Assembly (NCBI GenBank): GCA_017383945.1
Contig: JAFNUQ010000226.1
Location: 1-12,745 of the forward strand
Length of the DNA: 12,745 nucleotides
From: Bacteroidales bacterium
GTDB taxonomy: Bacteria; Bacteroidota; Bacteroidia; Bacteroidales; UBA932
Direction of reading: 5' to 3'
Below the pieces are notes generated by a model. That model searched no databases. It was not told where the DNA came from and saw only the letters and a list, made by a program, of their open reading frames with translations. Positions 7,301-12,745 of the stretch are shown piece after piece. Position 1 is the stretch's first letter; every line of letters starts with the position of its first letter. Position numbers and translations under genes: made by a program.

Positions 7301-7369
7301 AACCAATTGACTCATATCATCTTCGAAGCCCGCAATCGGGGTGTAGTACCTTCCCGAACATAATACAGA

Positions 7370-7396
7370 AAGCCCAGCAACTTGGTTGCTGGGCTT
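7370..7396 (-). terminator. strong hairpin terminator after the rplS-tRNA-Arg unit
   Basis: A perfect 12-bp inverted repeat (AAGCCCAGCAAC and its complement) surrounds a 3-base loop. On the minus strand it is followed by TTTCTGTATT, a modest T-rich tail. It sits 19 bp past the tRNA 3' end, so it most likely ends that transcript. A small GAGC-TTTT-GCTC hairpin (7401-7412) lies between it and the tRNA and may serve in 3' trimming. Confidence 0.75.
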
Positions 7397-7415
7397 ATGC
7401 GAGCTTTTGCTCTTG

Positions 7416-7489
7416 TGACGCCTGAGGGATTCAAACCCCCGACCTTTTGATCCGTAGTCAAATGCTCTATTCAGCTGAGCTAAGGCGCC
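7416..7489 (-). tRNA. tRNA-Arg (anticodon ACG)
   Basis: A 74-base cloverleaf on the minus strand. The acceptor arm GGCGCCT pairs with AGGCGTC (one G-T pair) and A is the discriminator. A D-arm (AGCTCAGCTGAATAGAGC) precedes the anticodon arm TTTGA-CTACGGA-TCAAA, whose loop gives anticodon ACG, read as Arg (CGU, and CGC/CGA after A-to-I editing). The T-arm GGGGGTTTGAATCCCTC carries TTTGAATC in the loop region. CCA is not encoded, since CAA follows the discriminator, so it must be added by the tRNA nucleotidyltransferase. It starts 37 bp past the rplS stop with no promoter between, suggesting it is cut out of the rplS transcript. Confidence 0.95.
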
Positions 7490-7492
7490 GGT

Positions 7493-7509
7493 TACTGGAC
7501 TAGCCAGTA
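7493..7509 (-). other. hairpin between rplS and tRNA-Arg
   Basis: TACTGG and CCAGTA form a 6-bp stem with a 5-base loop ending 3-4 bases before the mature tRNA 5' end. There is no T-run after it, so it is more likely an RNA processing or stability element than a full terminator (inference). Confidence 0.45.
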
Positions 7510-7526
7510 TATTTCAGAAGCTACTC

Positions 7527-7889
7527 TTAAACTGTTCTCTTAGCCTCCTTGATGCGAGCCTTCTTACCAGAGAGGTTGCGGAGGTAGAAGATACGAGCTC
7601 TGCGAACTTTACCAACTTTGTTGAGCTCAATGCTCTCAATGGCTGGAGACTCATAAGGGAAGATTCTCTCAACACCGATACCACCTGAAACCTTGCGGAT
7701 AGTGAATGTTCTTGTGTGAGGGGTAGCACCACAAATCTGGATAACTACACCGCGGAAGCTCTGAAGTCTAAACTTATCACCTTCCTGAATCTTATAAGTT
7801 ACAGTGATTGTGTCACCTGCCTTAAACTGTGGAAATGCTGCAGCTCTGTTTTCAGAGAAAGACTGCTCTACTAATCTAATTAAATCCAT
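7527..7889 (-). CDS. rplS: 50S ribosomal protein L19
   Basis: 120 residues, the normal length for bacterial L19, starting at ATG 7889. The family is clear throughout: the N-terminal helix MDLIRLVEQSF, FKAGDTITVTYKIQEGDKFRLQSFRGVVI (about 22-51), the FTIRKVSGGIGVERIFPYESPAIESIEL core, and the conserved C-terminal KVRRARIFYLRNLSGKKARI. L19 sits at the interface of the 30S and 50S subunits. It is not in the rpsP-rimM-trmD-rplS arrangement of many other bacteria but alone with a tRNA gene downstream. Expression is from a consensus promoter at 7955-7985 with a leader of about 59 bases that can form a hairpin, which could allow autoregulation. Confidence 0.97.
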   Translation of the reverse strand: MDLIRLVEQSFSENRAAAFPQFKAGDTITVTYKIQEGDKFRLQSFRGVVIQICGATPHTRTFTIRKVSGGIGVERIFPYESPAIESIELNKVGKVRRARIFYLRNLSGKKARIKEAKRTV

Positions 7890-7908
7890 AATAGTTAATC
7901 AATTAAGA

Positions 7909-7941
7909 GCAGCATCATCAAACCGATAGAAGAGCGGCTGC
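7909..7941 (-). promoter_or_regulatory. rplS: possible structured leader of rplS
   Basis: In the predicted rplS leader the minus strand has GCAGC (7941-7937) and GCTGC (7913-7909), able to close a 5-bp stem around a 23-base loop. Ribosomal protein genes, L19 among them, often carry autoregulatory leaders. The pairing is short, so this is only a candidate. Confidence 0.25.
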
Positions 7942-7954
7942 ACTTTTCGGACTG

Positions 7955-7985
7955 CAAAGATAGTCATTATTTATAAAACTGCAAA
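7955..7985 (-). promoter_or_regulatory. promoter of rplS (TTTG-N19-TATCTTTG)
   Basis: The minus strand has TTTG at 7985-7982 and TATCTTTG at 7962-7955, separated by 19 bases. This is a full match to the Bacteroidota -33/-7 consensus and the best promoter in the window. The predicted start is near 7948. Confidence 0.8.
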
Positions 7986-8017
7986 TCTTTTTGCAAAGAA
8001 TTCAGAAAACTATCTCT

Positions 8018-8338
8018 TTAAACAGCCATAACAGCTGTGCCGGATACGGTAACCATCAACATACCGCCACCTTCTCCAAGCACCTCATAGTCAACATCAA
8101 TACCAACTACTGCATTGGCACCCAGAGCAATCGCTCTTTCTTCAAGTTCCTTGATAGCCTTGGTTCTTGCATCTAAAAGTTCTTTCTCATAGGAGCCAGA
8201 GCGGCCACCGATGAAATTTCTGATACTGGCACCAAAGTCCTTAAAGAAATTAACACCGCTGATAACCTCGCCAAATACAATACCTTTATATTCTACAATA
8301 GTTTTACCTTCAATACTAGGTGTAGTTGTAAGTATCAT
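8018..8338 (-). CDS. YbjQ/UPF0145 family protein (putative heavy-metal-binding domain)
   Basis: 106 residues from ATG 8338. A start at 8365 would add nine residues and overlap dnaJ, and the family begins at [12 protein letters not shown]. Diagnostic stretches are [18 protein letters not shown] (11-28), the central helix with [32 protein letters not shown] (49-80), and a C-terminal strand [11 protein letters not shown]. The family forms small oligomeric (pentameric) beta-alpha proteins of unclear function. The heavy-metal label comes from domain databases and is not backed by conserved Cys or His here. It lies 30 bp after dnaJ with no TAnnTTTG between, so it probably belongs to the grpE-dnaJ transcript. 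Confidence 0.88.
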   Translation of the reverse strand: MILTTTPSIEGKTIVEYKGIVFGEVISGVNFFKDFGASIRNFIGGRSGSYEKELLDARTKAIKELEERAIALGANAVVGIDVDYEVLGEGGGMLMVTVSGTAVMAV

Positions 8339-8368
8339 CTTTTCTATAAATTTTAGTTTAAACAATGA

Positions 8369-9523
8369 CTAGAAGTAATTAATCTCCTTTTCAAGAATCT
8401 GCCTATCCTCACGAGTAGGATCGATCTTGAATGACTCGCTGTTGCGGATTGCCTCAAGCTGCTTTTTCTCATCCTTCTTGAGCTTATGAGGCAACCAGAC
8501 AAGAATCTTCACGTAGAGATCGCCTTTACCATATCCGTTGAGAGAAGGAAGACCTTTACCGCGTAGTCTCTCTACTGTTCCTGGCTGAGTACCCGGGTCA
8601 ATCTTGAGTTTATATGGACCGTCAAGGCAAGGAACTTCTATTTCAGTTCCAAGCAAAGCATCCATAACATTGATCACTCTAGTATAGAAAAGGTTCTCCC
8701 CATCTCTTCTGAAATGGTTATGTCCCTGCTCCTCAATCACAACATAAAGATCTCCGGCAGGTCCTCCATTTGGACCGACATCTCCCTTGCCACGCATAGG
8801 GATGCTCATACCATGGCTCACGCCTGCAGGGATATTGACCTTGATTGTCTCTCTGACTCTCTCGACTCCTGTACCTCTACAATTACGGCAAGGATTTGAA
8901 ACAACCTTACCGGTACCGTTACAGTTAGGACAAGTTGCAGATGTCGAGAAGAAGAATGCTGCGCTCTGCCTGATCTGACCGCTACCGTTACATGTAGGAC
9001 AAACCTTGATATCAGAAGCATTCTGAGTACCCTTACCACCACACTGTGCACAAGATACGGCTCTGTTGATGGTAATTTCTTTCTCACAGCCGGTATAGAT
9101 TTCTTCCAGAGTAAGTCGCACTACTACCTGAAGATCATTACCTTTAACTACGCGAGGGCCCGAGCTCTGACGTCCACCGCCGAAACCGCCAAACCCACCG
9201 AAACCACCGAAGATATTGTTGAGCAGGTCATTGAGATCCATACCGGCAAAGCCTTGACCCCAGTCACCACCGGCAGCACCAGATACACCGGCAAATCCAA
9301 ACTGGTCATACTTTGCCTTCTTGTCCGGATCGCTCAAGACAGAATATGCCTCAGAAGCTTCCTTGAACTTCTCCTCGGCAGTCTTCTTCTCTTCTTCTGT
9401 GCCGGAAACCCAACGGTCCGGATGCCACTTGAGAGCAGCCTTGCGGTATGCTCCCTTTATATCGCTCTCGCTTGCCCCTTTCTGGAGGCCAAGCACCTCA
9501 TAATAATCTCTTTTCTCTGCCAT
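8369..9523 (-). CDS. dnaJ: molecular chaperone DnaJ (Hsp40)
   Basis: 384 residues, full length, with all DnaJ parts in order. The J domain (5-75) contains the HPD tripeptide at 34-36 that triggers DnaK ATP hydrolysis. A Gly/Phe-rich linker (about 76-118) includes a short GGF repeat. Four CxxCxGxG zinc motifs start at C158, C175, C198 and C212, forming two zinc centres. The C-terminal substrate-binding and dimerisation domain follows (about 225-365). It delivers unfolded proteins to DnaK in the cytoplasm. The gene follows grpE after 11 bp, an operon that pairs the two DnaK co-chaperones; dnaK is not in the window. The J domain has a small insertion after HPDRW ([12 protein letters not shown]), common in this phylum. 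Confidence 0.98.
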   Translation of the reverse strand: MAEKRDYYEVLGLQKGASESDIKGAYRKAALKWHPDRWVSGTEEEKKTAEEKFKEASEAYSVLSDPDKKAKYDQFGFAGVSGAAGGDWGQGFAGMDLNDLLNNIFGGFGGFGGFGGGRQSSGPRVVKGNDLQVVVRLTLEEIYTGCEKEITINRAVSCAQCGGKGTQNASDIKVCPTCNGSGQIRQSAAFFFSTSATCPNCNGTGKVVSNPCRNCRGTGVERVRETIKVNIPAGVSHGMSIPMRGKGDVGPNGGPAGDLYVVIEEQGHNHFRRDGENLFYTRVINVMDALLGTEIEVPCLDGPYKLKIDPGTQPGTVERLRGKGLPSLNGYGKGDLYVKILVWLPHKLKKDEKKQLEAIRNSESFKIDPTREDRQILEKEINYF

Positions 9524-9534
9524 CGAAATCTAAA

Positions 9535-10074
9535 TTATGCGCCTACTACCACCTTGGCAAAACGAAGCACTTTGCCACCATAGAGGTAACCGGTCTGAAC
9601 TACCTCAATCACCTTGCCCTTCATTTCAGGATCCTGTACCGGGAACTGAGTAACCGCTTCATGGAAATCTGTGTCAAACGCCTCCCCCTTAGCCTCAATT
9701 TTCTGCAGGCCGCGAGTCTTGAGATACTCCATCAATTTGCCATAAATCAACTCAATACCCTCTTTTGCAGCCACATCCGAAGAATTGCCGATCAGCTGAA
9801 TAGCTCTCTCGCAATCATCTAGAACCGGAAGCAGCCCCTTGATTGTATCTGCAGAAGCAGAGGCAATCAAAGAGAGCCTGTCCTCTGCAGAACGACGGCG
9901 GAATGTTTCAAACTCAGCCATCAAGCGGACATAGGACTCCTTCTCCTGGGACAATTTGTCAGTGAGTTCTTCTACCTGCTTTTTGAGAGGATCCTCCTTC
10001 TTAACAGATTTCTTCTTTTTAACCTCTGTCTTTTCGGAAACTACCTCTTCAATGATATCTTTTTCTTCAGTCAT
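9535..10074 (-). CDS. grpE: nucleotide exchange factor GrpE
   Basis: 179 residues. A charged, Lys/Glu-rich N-terminus (1-30) is followed by the long helix used for dimerisation (about 30-95, with EELTDKLSQEKESYVRLMAE). The four-helix bundle comes next, then the beta-domain signature FHEAVTQFPVQD...GKVIEVVQTGYLYGGKVLRFAKVVV (137-177). GrpE releases ADP from DnaK and works with DnaJ, encoded next. No TAnnTTTG -7 element was found in the 144-bp upstream spacer, so the pair may depend on read-through from trkA or on another sigma factor. Confidence 0.96.
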   Translation of the reverse strand: MTEEKDIIEEVVSEKTEVKKKKSVKKEDPLKKQVEELTDKLSQEKESYVRLMAEFETFRRRSAEDRLSLIASASADTIKGLLPVLDDCERAIQLIGNSSDVAAKEGIELIYGKLMEYLKTRGLQKIEAKGEAFDTDFHEAVTQFPVQDPEMKGKVIEVVQTGYLYGGKVLRFAKVVVGA

Positions 10075-10218
10075 AATCTTTATAATTTATTCTTGCTCAA
10101 CGCTTTATACTCACACCCAGCACAACAATACCGCCTGTCGGCACACGCAGACAAGCCATAGCGCCGATGCGAGGTGCGCTGAAACAACATCAAAAGTTCT
10201 GCCAATGACAATATGTCA
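10075..10218 (-). promoter_or_regulatory. spacer upstream of grpE with dyads; no consensus promoter
   Basis: 144 bp between trkA and grpE. It contains a dyad TGACA-ATA-TGTCA (10206-10218) directly after the trkA stop, a 5-bp stem AGCGC/GCGCT (10160-10164 with 10176-10180), and on the minus strand CTTGTC pairing with GACAGG around a 10-base loop, at about 10156-10135. No T-run follows any of them and no CIRCE repeat is present. It may be a heat-shock control region, a long structured leader, or a weak trkA terminator. Confidence 0.35.
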
Positions 10219-11580
10219 CTATTTGAAGAACTTATCTATTTCTTTTATTGATTCTGGTAGAGCGAAGATTGCAACTCTATCATATGGCTCAATCTTAGTA
10301 TCTCCCACAGCAATGTAGGACTCACTACTCCTGATCACACCGCCGATGATAGCATTTGCAGGGAACTTCAGATCCTTCAGTGGCGCCTTGGTGATTGCCG
10401 CTCCAGGAGCAACTATGTATTCTACCACTTCGGTATTTGTTCCTGCCATATATTTCACAAAACGAGCCTTATCTGAGAGCGTAAATCGGAAAATTCGGCT
10501 AGCCGTGATGAGTTTCTTATTGATCACGCTATCAATACCCATCTCTTCTGCAATCCTGATATACTCCAGGTTCTCGATTTCAGCAACAGTGCGGGCCACG
10601 CCAAACTTCTTGGCAACAACACTAGACAACACATTGCTCTCATCGCTATCAGTCAGTGCGACAAAAACATCATATTGCTGAATACCTTCTTCATAGAGAA
10701 AATCCGAATTTCTGCCGTCGCCGTGGACAATATCAATACTGCTTGAGAGTTTTTCTGAGAGCTCCACACAGCGGCTTCTGTCCTTATCCACAAGCTTGAC
10801 CTTCATTCCATCCTTATCAAGAGATGTAGCAAGCATCTGCGCTATCGGCCCGCCTCCAAGGATGAAGACACTCTTTATATCAATATTACTCTTGCCAAAA
10901 TAGGCATTCAGCGCTTCGATTCCTTCTCGTTTTGTAATCGTAAACACCAGATCGCCAAATCTGAACTTGCTATCCAGGTTAGGAATTATTGTCTTCCCAT
11001 CACGATTGATGGCGATAACTCTGAACTCCTTGAGGTCTTCTGCCGGTATAGTTTTAATAAACTCATCCAAACGTAAGTCCAGCATTGGTGAGTCCTCATT
11101 GAGCTTATATACAGCTATTTGCAGCCTACCTCTGGCAAATTCCATACTCTCTGCTGTCGAGTTATGTTTGAGGAAGTCCACAATCTCATCGGCAGCGATG
11201 CGCTCAGGATAGAACATCAAATCGATGCCCATCTCCTTGAATATCAACTTATTTTCCGGAGAAAGATAATCTTCGTCACTGATGCGGGCAATTACCTTCT
11301 TTGCACCTAACTGCTTGGCCAAGATAGCTCCCACTATATTGATTTCCTGGGCTGCACGAGGATATACTGCTATAAACAGATCTGCAGCGGCCACATCGGC
11401 CTCCTTGAGCACCTGCACAGATGACGGATTACCGCAGATTGTCTCCACATCAATATAGGAAGACAAACTTGCGATACGCTCAGGTCTATCATCGATCACA
11501 ACGATATCACCAACTTCGTTTCTTAGCATCTTGGCAAGGTGAGATCCCACCTCTCCTGCACCCATTATAACTATTCTCAT
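10219..11580 (-). CDS. trkA: Trk-type potassium uptake regulatory protein TrkA
   Basis: 453 residues, matching the two-unit TrkA layout. Unit 1 has an RCK-N Rossmann domain with MGAGEVG (6-12) and an acidic VIDD (28-31) at the end of strand 2, then an RCK-C domain (about 145-225). Unit 2 repeats this with LGGGPIAQ (241-248), LVDKD (263-267), HGDG (286-289) and a C-terminal RCK-C (about 370-453). TrkA is the cytoplasmic ring that binds NAD(H) or ATP and gates the TrkH channel. In many Bacteroidota trkH follows trkA directly; here grpE follows, so the channel partner is elsewhere or upstream of the window. It begins 12 bp after the glycosyltransferase stop and probably shares its transcript. 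Confidence 0.95.
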   Translation of the reverse strand: MRIVIMGAGEVGSHLAKMLRNEVGDIVVIDDRPERIASLSSYIDVETICGNPSSVQVLKEADVAAADLFIAVYPRAAQEINIVGAILAKQLGAKKVIARISDEDYLSPENKLIFKEMGIDLMFYPERIAADEIVDFLKHNSTAESMEFARGRLQIAVYKLNEDSPMLDLRLDEFIKTIPAEDLKEFRVIAINRDGKTIIPNLDSKFRFGDLVFTITKREGIEALNAYFGKSNIDIKSVFILGGGPIAQMLATSLDKDGMKVKLVDKDRSRCVELSEKLSSSIDIVHGDGRNSDFLYEEGIQQYDVFVALTDSDESNVLSSVVAKKFGVARTVAEIENLEYIRIAEEMGIDSVINKKLITASRIFRFTLSDKARFVKYMAGTNTEVVEYIVAPGAAITKAPLKDLKFPANAIIGGVIRSSESYIAVGDTKIEPYDRVAIFALPESIKEIDKFFK

Positions 11581-11592
11581 AACAGACGGAAA

Positions 11593-12618
11593 TTAGCTTT
11601 TCTTCAAATATTCGGAAAATATGCTCACGTCCAGCATACCGGCAAGCGGAGCTGAAACTGCATCTCCCTGCAATCCACGACGCATTCTTTTAAATTCCTT
11701 ATGTGCCTCTCTCACAGCCTTATAGCTCTTCCACTTGAAGCTCAGCAGGTAGGCCAGAGCAGCACAATTGTCGATGCATTTGCGTCGATTCAAATGTTTG
11801 CGGGCAGCACTCGCCCCCACAGTGAGAGGCAGATTATTCTCAAGCATCATCAAGCAGTTGCGATAATTCAACTTGAGCTTAAATGGCGAATCCGATCCCA
11901 ATGTACCCCCTCCGATATGATATACCACACTCTGAGGCACTAGGCGGACACTGAATCCACGCAGTGCGGCACGCCAACAGAAGTCTATTTCTTCCATATG
12001 GGCAAAGAACCTGGCATCCAATCCGCCCAATTCCTTCCAAAGGCTTGCCCGGGTCGCCAAGCATGCACCTGAAATCCAGAACACTGCCGGATCAGCGGCG
12101 TCATACTGCCCATTATCTTCTTCCACCCGGCCTAGAATCCTCCCTCGGCAGAATGGAAATCCGTCGCGGTCAAGCAGCCCTCCGGCAGCACCAGCATATT
12201 CAAACATTGAAGTCCGCTGGTAAGCCCCATCCTTACACATCAACTTGTGCAATTTAGGACCGCACACACCGCACTGAGGATCTGAGTCAAGCTGGGAAAT
12301 CAAAGGTCCCAGCCAAGACTCGTCTACCTCAATATCGGAATTTATCAATATTATATACTCGGGAGCGTCCTTAGAATCAAGCAGTTGAGCTATTGCTTTA
12401 TTATAACCACCCGTAAAACCGGTGTTCTCTCCTAAAGCTATAGTCCGCACACAAGGGAACCTGTCTTGAACTAAAGATAAAGACCCATCGCTACTACCAT
12501 TATCAGCAACAACTACCTCGGCATCATAACCCTGCGTGCTTTTAATCAAAGCCGGCAGAAAAGCTTCAAGGTAGTTTTTAGTGTTGAGATTGAGTATTAC
12601 GATTGCAGTCTTTGCCAC
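11593..12618 (-). CDS. family 2 glycosyltransferase (WbbL/rhamnosyltransferase-like)
   Basis: 341 residues from a GTG at 12618. A TAA in frame at 12633-12631 rules out a longer start and the next Met is far inside the fold, so GTG is the only sensible start. The GT-A fold runs from IVILNLNTKNYL (6-17), through VVADNGSSDGS (36-46) for the nucleotide, GENTGFTGGYNKAI (63-76) and the metal-binding NSD (93-95). It continues to WISGACLATRASLWKELGGLD (181-201) and HMEEIDFCWR (207-216) with the likely catalytic acid residues, then YHIGGGT (233-239). Such enzymes transfer a sugar, often dTDP-rhamnose, onto lipid-linked glycans in cell-surface polysaccharide synthesis. No clear transmembrane helix is seen, so it is cytoplasmic or membrane-attached. 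It is 12 bp after the Cys-rich gene and 12 bp before trkA. Donor and acceptor cannot be named. Confidence 0.92.
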   Translation of the reverse strand: MAKTAIVILNLNTKNYLEAFLPALIKSTQGYDAEVVVADNGSSDGSLSLVQDRFPCVRTIALGENTGFTGGYNKAIAQLLDSKDAPEYIILINSDIEVDESWLGPLISQLDSDPQCGVCGPKLHKLMCKDGAYQRTSMFEYAGAAGGLLDRDGFPFCRGRILGRVEEDNGQYDAADPAVFWISGACLATRASLWKELGGLDARFFAHMEEIDFCWRAALRGFSVRLVPQSVVYHIGGGTLGSDSPFKLKLNYRNCLMMLENNLPLTVGASAARKHLNRRKCIDNCAALAYLLSFKWKSYKAVREAHKEFKRMRRGLQGDAVSAPLAGMLDVSIFSEYLKKS

Positions 12619-12630
12619 CCTTGCTGTTTT

Positions 12631-12745
12631 TTACTTCTCGCAGTCGCAGCCTTCACCACAGTTGCAATCGCCACCGCAATTGCAGTCACCTTCGCCACAA
12701 TGGCCCTCACCACAGTGACCACCGCAGTGGCAGCCTTCCTTTGGA
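12631..12745 (-). CDS. C-terminal end of a Cys/Gly/His-rich protein (runs off the window)
   Basis: Only the last 37 residues and TAA (12633-12631) are visible. They contain 10 cysteines, 3 histidines and many Gly, Asp and Asn, in repeats such as CHCGGHCGEGHCGEGDCNC and DCNCGEGCDC. Coding status is supported by the regular spacing, the stop, and the 12-bp gap to the following glycosyltransferase on the same strand. The tail resembles metal-binding extensions (as on SlyD-like or other metal-handling proteins) and is metallothionein-like in density, but the body of the protein is outside the window, so no family is assigned. The opposite strand reads as a hydrophobic stretch, a by-product of GCA/GCC complement codons. 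Confidence 0.65.
   Translation of the reverse strand, partial: PKEGCHCGGHCGEGHCGEGDCNCGGDCNCGEGCDCEK

Noticed and set aside
7321..7345. Small CCCG-CAAT-CGGG hairpin upstream of the lipoprotein gene as a terminator or riboswitch
   Set aside because: The stem is only 4 bp, there is no T-run, and it lies outside the predicted transcript of the lipoprotein gene and beyond the stronger terminator at 7370-7396.
7416..7489. tRNA-Arg as an integration site of a mobile element
   Set aside because: tRNA-Arg genes are common targets, but no integrase, no direct repeat of the tRNA 3' end and no foreign gene block are visible next to it.
9173..9215. Repeat array in dnaJ (GGF codons)
   Set aside because: It is the normal Gly/Phe linker of DnaJ and not a separate repeat element.
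9448..9822. Plus-strand open frame of 124 codons across dnaJ and grpE
   Set aside because: It lies entirely opposite two unmistakable genes and its translation has no family features; it is an antisense shadow.
10180..10218. Sigma-54 promoter upstream of grpE (TTGGCAGAACTTTTGATG on the minus strand)
   Set aside because: It has the GG at -24, but ten bases on the pair is GA, not GC, and the -12 TTGC is missing. One mismatch in the essential pair with no other support is too weak.
12631..12745. Hydrophobic frame on the plus strand (rich in Ala, Val, Thr)
   Set aside because: It is the complement of the Cys/Gly/His codons on the minus strand, has no start in view, and lies opposite a gene in line with its operon.

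Overview
The window looks like chromosomal DNA of a Bacteroidota (Bacteroidales-type) bacterium. Three things point there. Several genes are preceded by the phylum's -7 element TAnnTTTG, rplS in a near-ideal TTTG-N19-TATCTTTG arrangement. The carbohydrate-active genes are of the pectin-degrading kind common in gut Bacteroidales. The housekeeping proteins (DnaJ, GrpE, L19, TrkA, a CobB-type sirtuin without zinc cysteines) also have that flavour. Genus cannot be fixed from the sequence alone.

Left part (1-3998), carbohydrate use. Two GH28 (polygalacturonase-like) genes are divergently transcribed from an 82-bp spacer holding two opposed -7 elements. The leftward one is cut by the window edge. 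The rightward one is followed after 2 bp by a 609-residue protein made of two GH43-like five-bladed propellers in tandem. This looks like part of a pectin or side-chain degradation locus; no SusC/SusD pair is in view.

Middle (3991-7276), minus strand. The propeller gene converges on, and overlaps by 8 bp, a long RelA/SpoT homologue (RSH). The RSH has an intact ppGpp-hydrolase site but an eroded synthetase domain and a short C-terminal half. It overlaps by 8 bp with an upstream sirtuin (CobB-type deacylase), so the two are probably translationally coupled. Further upstream is an unrecognised small lipoprotein with its own promoter.

Right part (7370-12745), minus strand, reading right to left. 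A Cys/Gly/His-rich protein tail (cut by the window edge), a family 2 glycosyltransferase and a TrkA potassium-uptake regulator are separated by 12-bp gaps and look like one operon. A 144-bp spacer with dyads but no obvious TAnnTTTG follows, then grpE, dnaJ and a YbjQ/UPF0145 gene. Last come rplS (ribosomal protein L19) from a consensus promoter, a hairpin, tRNA-Arg(ACG), and a strong 12-bp-stem terminator that probably ends the rplS-tRNA transcript.

The least ordinary items are the sirtuin plus hydrolase-type RSH pair, the duplicated GH43-like propeller protein without a recognisable export signal, the altered GH28 active-site motif, and the cysteine-rich tail at the right edge. No mobile element, CRISPR array or defence island was seen.
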